This document shows, in pieces, positions 16,541-25,191 of a stretch of DNA of 64,000 nucleotides; position 1 is the stretch's first letter, and each line of letters opens with the position of its first letter. Under the pieces are notes generated by a model. It made no database searches and was not told the origin of the DNA. It saw nothing but the letters and a program-made list of their open reading frames with translations. The stretch lies in NCBI GenBank assembly GCA_023415575.1, contig JAEZKF010000049.1:1-64000 (forward strand), written 5' to 3'. This DNA comes from Bacillota bacterium (GTDB lineage Bacteria; Bacillota; Clostridia; Oscillospirales; Ruminococcaceae). Position numbers and translations under genes: made by a program.

Positions 16541-17401
16541 ATGCACAATCTTACCGGCATCAAAGAGGTCAAGGACCTGCTAACCCGCCATGGATTTACC
16601 TTTTCTAAGGCCATGGGGCAAAACTTTATTGTAAATCCCGGCGTCTGCCCGCGCATGGCAAAGGAGTCAGGCTGCGAGGGCATCGGCGTAATAGAGATAG
16701 GCCCCGGCATCGGGGTTCTAACGGTGGAGCTTGCTAAACTTGCCCGCCGGGTGGTGTGCATCGAGCTGGACACCCGCCTTGCCCCCATCTTGGAAGAAAC
16801 CCTGCACGGCCTTGACAACGTCTCGGTTGTGTTTGAGGATGTATTGAAGGTTGACCTTCCCGCCTTGATTGCGCGTGAATTTGCGGGCATGGAGGTGGTG
16901 GTGTGTGCAAACCTCCCCTACTATATTACCTCCCCCATTATCATGAGTCTATTGGAAGCACGCCTGCCGATTAAGGCGATTACGGTGATGGTGCAAAAGG
17001 AGGCAGCGCAGCGCCTGTGCGCCCTGCCCGCAACCCGTGATGTGGGTGCCGTGAGTATCGCCGTACGCTATTACAGCGAGCCGAAGGTTCTGTTTCAGGT
17101 GTCACGCGGCAGCTTTCTTCCTGCACCCGATGTCGACTCCTCGGTAATACGCTTAGACCTGCACAACACCCCGCCCGTTGCGGTACAGGATGAAAAACTG
17201 TTCTTTCAAGTCGTACGCGCGGCCTTCTCCCAACGGCGCAAGACTATTTCCAACTCGCTTGCAGGGGTAGGCGGGCTATCCAAGGAGCGGATTAAGCTTG
17301 TTTTACAGCGTGCTCAAGTCCCCGAAAACGCCCGCGCGGAGCAGCTTACCCTCCCGCAGTTTGCTGCGATTGCGGATGCGGTGAAGGACATGCAAGCGTG
17401 A
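16541..17401 (+). CDS. rsmA: 16S rRNA (A1518/A1519-N6) dimethyltransferase
   Basis: KsgA/RsmA dimethylates two adjacent adenosines in the 3' terminal helix of 16S rRNA during 30S maturation. The motifs are clear: MGQNFIVNPGV at the N-terminus, SAM-binding IEIGPGIGVLT, acidic IELD and catalytic NLPYYITSPI. The C-terminal helical domain ends about residue 286, full length. In Bacillus the partner gene is rnmV; here the only RNase M5-like gene of the window lies 27 kb away with holA and comEC. Confidence 0.95.
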   Translation: MHNLTGIKEVKDLLTRHGFTFSKAMGQNFIVNPGVCPRMAKESGCEGIGVIEIGPGIGVLTVELAKLARRVVCIELDTRLAPILEETLHGLDNVSVVFEDVLKVDLPALIAREFAGMEVVVCANLPYYITSPIIMSLLEARLPIKAITVMVQKEAAQRLCALPATRDVGAVSIAVRYYSEPKVLFQVSRGSFLPAPDVDSSVIRLDLHNTPPVAVQDEKLFFQVVRAAFSQRRKTISNSLAGVGGLSKERIKLVLQRAQVPENARAEQLTLPQFAAIADAVKDMQA

Positions 17402-17433
17402 TTAGAAAGGCTGCAACATAGAATAGAATCTGA

Positions 17434-17469
17434 AAACGCCCCATCATTGAGATGGGGCGTTTCTTCTTG
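17434..17469 (+). terminator. Terminator of rsmA
   Basis: A 12-bp stem AAACGCCCCATC / GATGGGGCGTTT (17434-17462) is followed by a mixed T-rich tract. It lies between convergent rsmA and recG. Confidence 0.85.
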
Positions 17470-17502
17470 TTTAGGCAAGGTTATCACTAAATAGTAAGCC
17501 TA

Positions 17503-19548
17503 TCAGTTAAAGCTGCCTGCGCTCATGCTGCCAAACAGCTCTTTGATGCTCATGCGCAGGCCCTTGTTATCTGGTGCTGTTAGAGTGGGATCTTTGTCAA
17601 GAATCTCCTGCGCGCAGATTTGGGCAAGCTTAAGGGTGGAGATATCGTTAATCAGGCTTGCGAGCTTCATCTCGGGCAGGCCATGCTGGCGCGAGCCGAA
17701 GAAATCACCCGGACCGCGCAGGGCTAAGTCCTCCTCTGCTAGCTTAAAGCCGTCGTTTGTCTTGCACATCGCCTGCAGGCGTTTTTGCGTCTGCTCGCCT
17801 GTCGCATCCGAGACAAGGATGCAGTAGGACTCATACTTCCCGCGTCCGACTCGTCCGCGCAGCTGGTGGAGCTGTGAAAGGCCAAACCGTTCGGCGTTCT
17901 CGATGAGCATGACCACGGCGTTGGGTACGTCCACTCCAACCTCAATGACGGTGGTGGAAACAAGCAGCGAGATATCGCCTGCGTAAAACCGGCTCATGAT
18001 GCGCTCCTTTTCCGCCGGCTTGAGTCTGCCGTGTACAAGCCCGACCCGGTAGCCCTTGAAATCCTCTTCGGTCAGCCTTTGCGCATACTCGGTGGCGGAC
18101 ACAAGGTCACCATCCCCTTCTTCGATTGCCGGGCAGACGATATAAGCCTGCCTGCCCTCATCGAGGAAGCGGCGGATAAAGCCTAGGGCGCGGTGGCGCT
18201 TTGCGGAGTCAATGAGGTAGGTTTTTACTGGCTGGCGGCCGGGCGGCAGCTCATCGAGGACTGACACGTCTAGGTCGCCGTAGATAATAAGGGCTAGGGT
18301 GCGCGGGATGGGGGTTGCGCTCATAACCAGAACGTGCGGGTGCCCGCCCTTATCCGCAAGGCTTGCGCGCTGACGGACGCCAAAGCGGTGCTGCTCGTCC
18401 GTAACCACAAGTCCAAGGCGCAAAAACTGCACATCGGGGGTAAGCAGGGCATGCGTGCCAACTACAAACTGAATCTCCCCCGACGCAAGGCGCGAGAGGA
18501 TGTCCCTCTTTTGGGCCGCCTTGGTGGAGCCGGTCAGCAAGGCACAGGAGATTCCAGCCTGTTCAAGCAGGGGGGCAAGAGAGGCATAGTGCTGCTGGGC
18601 CAGTATCTCGGTGGGCGCCATAAAGGCCGACTGGGCACCGTTTTTAGCGCAGACGTAGCACAAGGCGGCCGCGACCGCCGTCTTGCCCGAGCCGACGTCA
18701 CCCTGAAGAAGCCGGTTCATGGGCACCGTCCGCTGCATATCGGCAAGGGCTTCGTCAATTGCGCGTTTCTGCGCCCCCGTCAGGGAGAACTTCAAGGCCG
18801 AGACAAACGGGATAATGTCCACGTCGGTCATCACGGCCTCTGCTTTTTGCTTGGGGCGGCGGCGCAAAAGGGCAAGGGCAAGCTGCAGGGTCAAAAGCTC
18901 TTCGAATATCAGGCGCTTACGGGCGACCGCGAGGGAGTGTGCATCGGGCGGAAAATGAATGGTGTGCAGGGCGTATGAAAGATGGCACAACTCCTGCTGC
19001 TCGCGCAAGGGTGCGGGCAGGGGGTCGGTAAGCTTTTCATCCACGAGTGTGAGCGCCTGCCTGACGTTCTGTGCGACCATTTTTGAGGTAAGGCCCGCCG
19101 TAAGCGGGTATATAGGTACAAGGCCCGGCTCCTGCGTGACGGGGAAATACATGGGCGATGTCATCTCACGGGCAAGCAGGGTGCCGCCCACCTTGCCGTA
19201 GAAGAGGTACTCCGTGCCCTCCTGCAGAGCTGCCGCAGCATACTTGTTGTTAAAGAAGGTCAGTACAAGGTCGGTTACATCATCGGTGGCAAACACCTTG
19301 TAGATGGTCATGCCGCCGCGGATGCGCTGCTCGGGGTTTTTGGCAAACACACGCGCGCGCACAACACAAGGGATATCGCGCGGGGCATCCGCAATTGTAT
19401 AGGGATTTGTAAAATCCAGGTAATCGCGCGGATAAAAGCGCAAAAGGGCGCCGACGCTTTCCACGCCGAGCTTACGATACAGCTCGGCACGTTTTTCGCC
19501 TACGCCCTTTAGATATTTTATGTTATCGGGGAAGCCTTGTTCAAACAC
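17503..19548 (-). CDS. recG: ATP-dependent DNA helicase RecG
   Basis: A 681-residue fork-reversal helicase. The N-terminal wedge/OB domain spans about residues 55-160. Walker A GDVGSGKT is at 283-290, the DEQH box (VVTDEQHRFG) is near 384-387, and the C-terminal helicase half carries the conserved QLRGRVGRG. The C-terminal TRG/wedge-contact region is present (RGPGDFFGSRQHG). It has a GTG start with GGGGGA upstream. It lies 22 bp downstream of fakA, the same yloU-yloV...recG neighbourhood as in Bacillus but without the sdaA genes in between. Confidence 0.96.
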   Translation of the reverse strand: MFEQGFPDNIKYLKGVGEKRAELYRKLGVESVGALLRFYPRDYLDFTNPYTIADAPRDIPCVVRARVFAKNPEQRIRGGMTIYKVFATDDVTDLVLTFFNNKYAAAALQEGTEYLFYGKVGGTLLAREMTSPMYFPVTQEPGLVPIYPLTAGLTSKMVAQNVRQALTLVDEKLTDPLPAPLREQQELCHLSYALHTIHFPPDAHSLAVARKRLIFEELLTLQLALALLRRRPKQKAEAVMTDVDIIPFVSALKFSLTGAQKRAIDEALADMQRTVPMNRLLQGDVGSGKTAVAAALCYVCAKNGAQSAFMAPTEILAQQHYASLAPLLEQAGISCALLTGSTKAAQKRDILSRLASGEIQFVVGTHALLTPDVQFLRLGLVVTDEQHRFGVRQRASLADKGGHPHVLVMSATPIPRTLALIIYGDLDVSVLDELPPGRQPVKTYLIDSAKRHRALGFIRRFLDEGRQAYIVCPAIEEGDGDLVSATEYAQRLTEEDFKGYRVGLVHGRLKPAEKERIMSRFYAGDISLLVSTTVIEVGVDVPNAVVMLIENAERFGLSQLHQLRGRVGRGKYESYCILVSDATGEQTQKRLQAMCKTNDGFKLAEEDLALRGPGDFFGSRQHGLPEMKLASLINDISTLKLAQICAQEILDKDPTLTAPDNKGLRMSIKELFGSMSAGSFN

Positions 19549-19570
19549 GGCACATTCCCCCTTCCGGTTG

Positions 19571-21238
19571 CTATTCCACCGAGATGATATAGTAGTAAAC
19601 AGGCTGTCCGCCGTTTACAACGTGCACCTCTATCGAGTCGGAAATCTTCTCGCGAATCTGCTCCGCGGTCTTTTCCGCCTCCTCTTCGGTAATGCCTTCG
19701 CCGTAAATCAAGGTGACAAAGGTGCTGTCACGCTTGACAAGCGACTTGGTCAGACGCTGGGTCGCAAGACTTACGTCGTTTGCCACAAACGCAAGCTTGC
19801 CGCCGTCGAGGGCAAGCACCTCGCCCTGCTTAATCTTGTGGCCGTCAAAATCGGAGTCACGCGCAGCAAAGGTAATCTGACCCGTTGCTACGTGCTCGGC
19901 CGCCTTCATCATGGCAATTTGGTTTTCCTCTACCGACAGACCGGGGTCAAACGCTAGCATTGCGGAAAGACCCTGCGGGATGGTGCGGGTGGGCAGAACC
20001 ACAACGCGGCGGTCGGCTAGGGAAATCGCCTGCTCTGCTGCCATAATGATGTTCTTGTTGTTAGGCAACACAAACACCGTGGCTGCGGGCACCGTTTCGA
20101 TAGCGCGCAGGATGTCGTCGGTGCTCGGGTTCATGGTCTGTCCGCCGCTGACTACACATCCGCAGCCGAGGTCGGTGAACAGCTGCTTGAGTCCGTCGCC
20201 CGCCGCAACTGCTACGAATCCAAACGGGATATCAGGGTTAACGGGAACAACCTCGAGAACCTCTTTCTTCACCTGTGCCTCGGCGACTTTGTTCTCGTGC
20301 TGCTCACGCATATTTTCTATCTTCATGTTGTGCAGGGTGCCGTAAGCAAGGCCCTCCTGCAACGCATTGCCGGGGTTATTGGTGTGAACATGCACCTTGA
20401 TAATATCGTCGTCATCAACCACTACGACGCTGTCGCCAATCGTCTCAAGATAGGCGCGCAGGCGCAGGGCGTTTGCATCCGGCGAGGACTTGTGCACGAT
20501 AAACTCGGTGCAGTAGGTAAAGGTAATCTCCTCGTGCAAATCGGCACCTGCCGCATTCTTCTGGGAGACGTACGCATCCTCCTGCTTCTGGCCCGATGCG
20601 GTTTGGTCTTCGATGATTTCGCCGCCTTCAAACACCTGCAGCATACCCTCGAGGATAACGACCAGACCCATGCCGCCCGCATCCACAACGCCTGCCTTTT
20701 TGAGTACGGGCAGAAGGTCGGGCGTGGTATCAAGTGTAGCCTTTGCTTCATTGACAATCACGCGCCAGATAGCAAGGGCATCCTGTTCGGTTTCACTTGC
20801 GGCTACGGCTTTTTCCGCCGCAACCCTTGCAACGGTGAGCATGGTGCCCTCGGTCGGCTTCATAACCGCTTTATAAGCAGCGGCAACGCCGAGGCTCAGG
20901 GCATTGGCAATCTGCTTGCCGTCGGCTTCGGTTAGGCCTGCAAGCCCCTTGGAAAACCCGCGGAACAGAAGGGAGAGGATTACGCCCGAGTTTCCTCGTG
21001 CACCGCGCAGTAAGGCGGACGCGGCAACCGATGCTACCTCGCCAACTGTTGCGTTATTAAGCCGTTTGAGCTCCCGCGCACCCGCAGATATGGTCATGGA
21101 CATGTTGGTTCCCGTATCGCCATCCGGCACGGGGAAAACATTGAGCTCATCTACCGATAACCTTTTGTTTACAATATTATTGGCGCCCGAAATGATGGCG
21201 TCTCTCAACACATTTCCGTTAATCACATCTTCACCCAT
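19571..21238 (-). CDS. fakA: Fatty acid kinase catalytic subunit / DAK2-domain protein YloV
   Basis: About 555 residues. The N-terminal DhaL/DAK2 nucleotide-binding domain is marked by NVFPVPDGDTGTNMSMT, RGARGNSGVILS and the DAGGMG loop. The middle and C-terminal parts have the YloV fold. FakA phosphorylates exogenous fatty acids presented by a FakB (DegV) partner, which is not in the window. The start is uncertain: ATG at 21238 is used, but an in-frame GTG at 21253 exists and neither has a textbook SD. It follows yloU, as in most Firmicutes. Confidence 0.88.
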   Translation of the reverse strand: MGEDVINGNVLRDAIISGANNIVNKRLSVDELNVFPVPDGDTGTNMSMTISAGARELKRLNNATVGEVASVAASALLRGARGNSGVILSLLFRGFSKGLAGLTEADGKQIANALSLGVAAAYKAVMKPTEGTMLTVARVAAEKAVAASETEQDALAIWRVIVNEAKATLDTTPDLLPVLKKAGVVDAGGMGLVVILEGMLQVFEGGEIIEDQTASGQKQEDAYVSQKNAAGADLHEEITFTYCTEFIVHKSSPDANALRLRAYLETIGDSVVVVDDDDIIKVHVHTNNPGNALQEGLAYGTLHNMKIENMREQHENKVAEAQVKKEVLEVVPVNPDIPFGFVAVAAGDGLKQLFTDLGCGCVVSGGQTMNPSTDDILRAIETVPAATVFVLPNNKNIIMAAEQAISLADRRVVVLPTRTIPQGLSAMLAFDPGLSVEENQIAMMKAAEHVATGQITFAARDSDFDGHKIKQGEVLALDGGKLAFVANDVSLATQRLTKSLVKRDSTFVTLIYGEGITEEEAEKTAEQIREKISDSIEVHVVNGGQPVYYYIISVE

Positions 21239-21365
21239 TCCGCCGCTGTGCACCGGCAGTTATTTTTATAGTGAGCAAGTTGCTTTGCGCACAGCTGCCC
21301 CGTCCAAGATGTAACCCTTTACAAAGGACGGGAGCCCCACATGAGGGCTGCTTAAAACATCGAAG

Positions 21366-21722
21366 CTACTGGTCTAGCTTCATTTCGTCCACGAAAACGT
21401 TGACCCTGTTAACAATAAGCCCTGTGGTTTCCTCAACCGTGTAGCTGACCTTGTTGATGATGCTCTTGACTATGGCGGCGATGTTGACGCCGTACGTGAC
21501 CACTATGTGCAGGTCAATCTCGAGCTTGCCTTCACGGTTACGGATGCGAACCCCCTTGTCAGGCAGGTCGGGAGATACAATAAGCGAGCGCAGGCCCTGT
21601 ACGGTACCGCTGGTCGCCATGCCTGCCACGCCAAAGCAGCTTGAAGCGGCAGAGCCCACCAAATTCGCAAAGTAATCGGCGGAAATCTCGATATATCCCA
21701 TCGGGTTTTCGATTCTGATCAT
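21366..21722 (-). CDS. yloU: Asp23/Gls24 family envelope-stress protein YloU
   Basis: A 118-residue Asp23/Gls24 protein with the conserved start GYIEISADYFANLVGSAA and the pattern GVRIRNREGKLEIDLHIVV followed by an amphipathic helix and NRVNVFVDEM. Members form membrane-proximal assemblies linked to envelope homeostasis; the exact activity is unknown. MIRIENPMG (21722) is taken as the start because GGAGG lies 5 nt upstream. It is first in the yloU-fakA-recG row. A TATAAT with a poor -35 lies upstream at 21801-21806. Confidence 0.88.
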   Translation of the reverse strand: MIRIENPMGYIEISADYFANLVGSAASSCFGVAGMATSGTVQGLRSLIVSPDLPDKGVRIRNREGKLEIDLHIVVTYGVNIAAIVKSIINKVSYTVEETTGLIVNRVNVFVDEMKLDQ

Positions 21723-21861
21723 ACTAACCTCCGTTTCACCGGGCAAGGCTCCGGTTGATAAAGTAGGTATCCATCAAGCACTTTGGGCTAAATCAGGATT
21801 ATTATAACACATTAATAAGAAAATTTTAATACTATTCGTTAGTTTTCCTATTTTTTTTGAA

Positions 21862-23463
21862 TTATTGTGCATAGACCCAATCTTCTATGTTAAAGAAGGG
21901 GTCGCTCATCGAGGATTTGACGTTATAGGACATAGTCTGGGTAAAGCAGGCTACGCCGTTTCGGAATACAAGCGGGATAAAGGGTGACTGGTCAAAGAAC
22001 AGCTCGCAGAAATAGGGGTAGCTGATGCTGCCATTTCGCAAGGAAAGATAGGCGGAGGCAACACTGTTCGATGCCACCCCTCCGTAGGAGAGGGCCCCGC
22101 CGCTTAAAAAGAATGGGCTTAGGTCGTTGTTGGCATAAAGTCTGGTTTCTCCGACATAGAGCTGAAAATCGGATGCCTTGACTGCTGCCTGATAGTCCTT
22201 TGCGTTGCGCTCGGTTATCACGCAGTCGATGCCGACATTAGCGAGGTTTTCCTTTATAACCCGCGCCGTTTGGGTGCGGTAGAAGTTGTCTGTGTTCACA
22301 AGAATCGAAAGAGTAAGCCGCCCGTTGCCGTATAGACGATATCCTTCCTCATCCCGCTGGGTATAACCGAGCGAATCGAGGATGGAGTTCGCGCCATCGA
22401 TATCGGCATAAAGCTGGTTTTCAAGCTCTTTGGTCGCGTACATATTGGGGTTAAAGGGGGTGGATGAAACAGTCGCGCGGGACAAGAAGGCCTCGGACAC
22501 AATCTTACTGCGGTCAAGGCAGAGAGAAATCGCCTTGCGGAAGGATGCCGTTGCGGTGACCCCGCTTGTGTTGTTGACCCCGATGTACACAAGGTTTGTC
22601 AGCGGCACCTGAATGGGGCTGCTGCCCATGTTGGTAGAGCTCTGGGCTTGCGATAGGTCTGTATAGGCAAAGTCTATCTCCCCTGATTTGAGGGTGTAGA
22701 TGAGCGACTGCTTGTAGTCAAAGGGTGTGAGGTACAGGTCGGTAAATGTTTTAATTTTGCCCCCGCCCCACTGCTCGTTTGCAATCAGGTGGATGTCTGC
22801 CACCTCTTGGTCTGTGCTGTCCTGGGTCCTTTCATCATCCGCGTACCGGTAGCGGCCGCTGCCGATGGGGCGGTCGTCCTGATTGGTTCCGCTCTTTATG
22901 ATGGGAAAATCAAGCAGGTTGACAAACAGGCTATCCGGGGACTGCAGTGTAATCACGAGCGTTCTGTCGTCCTGTACCGCGTAGCTTGCTACATTGCTGA
23001 GCCTGCTTGCATACACCGACGAGGAGGTCTTGATGCAGTCGATGGAATACCGCACGTCGATGGCTGTAAGTGCCGAGCCGTCCGAAAACTTAACACCGTT
23101 TTTTAAGGTGACGGTGCACACTGTGCCGTTTATTTCAATATCCGAGGCAATGCGCATAACGGGGGTAAAGTCGTTATCGAGCTTTACAAGGCCGTCGTAT
23201 ACAAGGGTGTGCAATGCTGTGTTAAGAGCCGAGGTTGACCGATAGGGGTGCAGCGAATCGCTGCTGTCGTAGGGAACCACAAACCGCCCGTCTGACCGCT
23301 TAACAGGCTGGGATGACTCAATTTTAACAGGGTCGGACAATGATGGCGCATCGGATGCAGACGAAGCCGTTGAGGATGTATTTTGTGCAGCAGTTGCGCA
23401 GGAAGTCAGCACCATGGACGCTGCAAGGGTGACAATCAACAGTCGAAACAGATAAGGTTGCAT
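21862..23463 (-). CDS. Family 5 solute-binding lipoprotein (peptide/nickel type), orphan
   Basis: A 533-residue extracellular binding protein. The signal peptide ends in the lipobox LTSC (about residue 22), so it should be a diacylglycerol-anchored lipoprotein, and a Ser/Ala-rich spacer follows. The SBP_bac_5 signatures are present: SDSLHPYRS near the start, a TLKNGVKFSDGSALTA segment and the late domain with LANVGIDCVITE. No permease or ATPase genes adjoin it, so the partner transporter must be elsewhere, or the protein acts as a sensor or chaperone. The SD GGAGG precedes the ATG. A TATACT -10 lies upstream at 23603-23608 with a weak -35. Confidence 0.87.
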   Translation of the reverse strand: MQPYLFRLLIVTLAASMVLTSCATAAQNTSSTASSASDAPSLSDPVKIESSQPVKRSDGRFVVPYDSSDSLHPYRSTSALNTALHTLVYDGLVKLDNDFTPVMRIASDIEINGTVCTVTLKNGVKFSDGSALTAIDVRYSIDCIKTSSSVYASRLSNVASYAVQDDRTLVITLQSPDSLFVNLLDFPIIKSGTNQDDRPIGSGRYRYADDERTQDSTDQEVADIHLIANEQWGGGKIKTFTDLYLTPFDYKQSLIYTLKSGEIDFAYTDLSQAQSSTNMGSSPIQVPLTNLVYIGVNNTSGVTATASFRKAISLCLDRSKIVSEAFLSRATVSSTPFNPNMYATKELENQLYADIDGANSILDSLGYTQRDEEGYRLYGNGRLTLSILVNTDNFYRTQTARVIKENLANVGIDCVITERNAKDYQAAVKASDFQLYVGETRLYANNDLSPFFLSGGALSYGGVASNSVASAYLSLRNGSISYPYFCELFFDQSPFIPLVFRNGVACFTQTMSYNVKSSMSDPFFNIEDWVYAQ

Positions 23464-23670
23464 ACAGCACCTCCGAATTATCAGGCGTAAACCGGCTGGT
23501 ATGAATAAGGATTTTATCGCATTAATCCCTTGTTAACAAGGGTGCTCCTAATAAATACGAACAGATATGTACCATGCGCTGCAAAACAGATGCAGCAGCT
23601 TTAGTATACCACAAACAAGGCGGCTGAACGAGCCGTTTTGTGATTTATAGGGGCTTTATTTTTATAACGA

Positions 23671-23703
23671 CAAAAACAGCGGGGGAGCACAAAGCTCTCC
23701 CGC
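23671..23703 (-). terminator. Terminator of the rny-ymdB-spoVS row
   Basis: A ten-bp stem with one mismatch (23679-23688 with 23694-23703) is followed on the minus strand by TGTTTTTG. It lies downstream of spoVS. Confidence 0.75.
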
Positions 23704-23760
23704 CGAAATGCAAAGGGGTATTTACCACATGATTCTCCGGTCGTTTATGTATTCGAGCAG

Positions 23761-24021
23761 CTATCGCGGCTCAACGATCAGCTTAATAGCAGTGCGATCC
23801 TCGCCATCGATCGATACATTCGCGAAAGCCGGTACACATACAAGATCGATTCCGGACGGGGCAAGGTATCCACGGGCAATGGCCACGGCCTTCACCGCCT
23901 GGTTGGATGCGCCTGCTCCAACTGCCTGAACCTCTACGATGCCTTTCTCGCGAATGACGCCCGCGATTGCCCCCGCAACCGAATTGGGAATCGATTTTGC
24001 TGAAACCTTTAATACTTCCAT
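23761..24021 (-). CDS. spoVS: Stage V sporulation protein S
   Basis: An 86-residue ALBA-like small protein. The whole length matches SpoVS: MEVLKVSAKSIPNSVAGA, the QAVGAGASNQAVKAV core and a C-terminal AIKLIVEP. In Bacillus it is needed for spore coat assembly and for progress past stage V; nucleic-acid binding is likely from the fold. It is third in the conserved rny-ymdB-spoVS order, 149 bp after ymdB. Confidence 0.95.
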   Translation of the reverse strand: MEVLKVSAKSIPNSVAGAIAGVIREKGIVEVQAVGAGASNQAVKAVAIARGYLAPSGIDLVCVPAFANVSIDGEDRTAIKLIVEPR

Positions 24022-24170
24022 AACAATTTCAATCCTTCCAGTTCAAAACTAACAAAGTTACATTTGTAGACTATACCTTTGATTGCGCAGGGCGCCGCGT
24101 CCCCCGCCATGCAAAAAGCAACCAAGCAAAAGCAGTCATTGTTTTTGTAGCCAAGGTGAGTATGATTGCC

Positions 24171-24944
24171 TTACTGCTGTGTAAAGCGGATGGGGGTAAC
24201 CGATGTTGTTTTGCCGGTGCGTTCGTCGATGTCGAACACCACGGCACAGATTATGCACTCACCGGCGGCTGGTTCAAAGCCGGCGGGCATAAGGGTTTTC
24301 AGTCTGCGGATGGCTAGTTCAGGCTTCATTCCCAGAACCGAGTGGATGGGGCCGGTCATACCAACATCGGTGATGTAGCCCATACCCTGCGGCATAATGC
24401 AGGCATCGGCTGTCTGCACATGGGTATGGGTTCCAAACATTGCTGAGATACGCCCGTCAAGATAGTGAGCAAGTGCAATCTTTTCGCTGGTCGCCTCGGC
24501 ATGAAAATCCAACACCACGATTTTTGTTTCAACCTGTTTAAGCAGTTCGTCCATGCATTCGAACGGGTTTTTGAGGTTGTTCATGAAAACGACGCCCATT
24601 AGGTTAATAACCGTGATGCGCACTCTGCCAAGGTCGAGCACGAATAGACCCGAACCGAAGGTTCCCTGAGGATAGTTCGCCGGCCGCAGCACATCGGGAT
24701 GCTCCTCCAGATAAGCCCCGATATCGCGATGGCGAAAGACATGGTTGCCTGTTGTGATGACATCGGCTCCGGCAGAAAACAACCGCTCTGCACTACTTGG
24801 CGAAATGCCATTGAGCTGGGATGAATTTTCTCCGTTGACGATGACCACATCTGCCTCGGTTGCGCGTTTGAGTGCGGGAAGGTGGGCAAGCAGGTAATCA
24901 CAGCCTATCTTCCCTACCACGTCGCCGACGCAAAGTACCCTCAA
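24171..24944 (-). CDS. ymdB: YmdB-family metallophosphoesterase
   Basis: A 257-residue calcineurin-like phosphodiesterase. The metal ligands are visible: GDVVGKIG near the start, VNGENSS, TTGNHVFRH, VLDFHAEATSEK and GTHTHVQTAD. Relatives cleave 2',3'-cAMP and influence biofilm and RNA-turnover decisions together with RNase Y, whose gene is directly upstream. Initiation is at a TTG codon (24944) 9 nt after GGAGG; no better ATG exists. Confidence 0.92.
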   Translation of the reverse strand: MRVLCVGDVVGKIGCDYLLAHLPALKRATEADVVIVNGENSSQLNGISPSSAERLFSAGADVITTGNHVFRHRDIGAYLEEHPDVLRPANYPQGTFGSGLFVLDLGRVRITVINLMGVVFMNNLKNPFECMDELLKQVETKIVVLDFHAEATSEKIALAHYLDGRISAMFGTHTHVQTADACIMPQGMGYITDVGMTGPIHSVLGMKPELAIRRLKTLMPAGFEPAAGECIICAVVFDIDERTGKTTSVTPIRFTQQ

Positions 24945-25191
24945 TTGGATAATCCTCCTTAATTTGCCATACGCATCCTATAACAGGACAATAACATTAT
25001 AGCGCACAACGATGGCAAATAACAATGTACAAAAGGCAAAAAAAGCCTTGATTTTACAGTAAAATATTTGCATATTGAATAAAATCTGCGTTTTTGGGGC
25101 CAATTTATTGTGCAACTAAAGTCTATTGCCCCGATAGTATAACAGCAGGGCGGGAATACATCCTGCCCTGCCGCGTTGTACTAAATCAACT

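Noticed and set aside
23619..23645. Inverted repeat ACAAGGCGGCT / AGCCGTTTTGT as a second spoVS terminator
   Set aside because: It has no T tract in the right place and lies between the better terminator and the lipoprotein start; it could be an operator, but nothing supports that.
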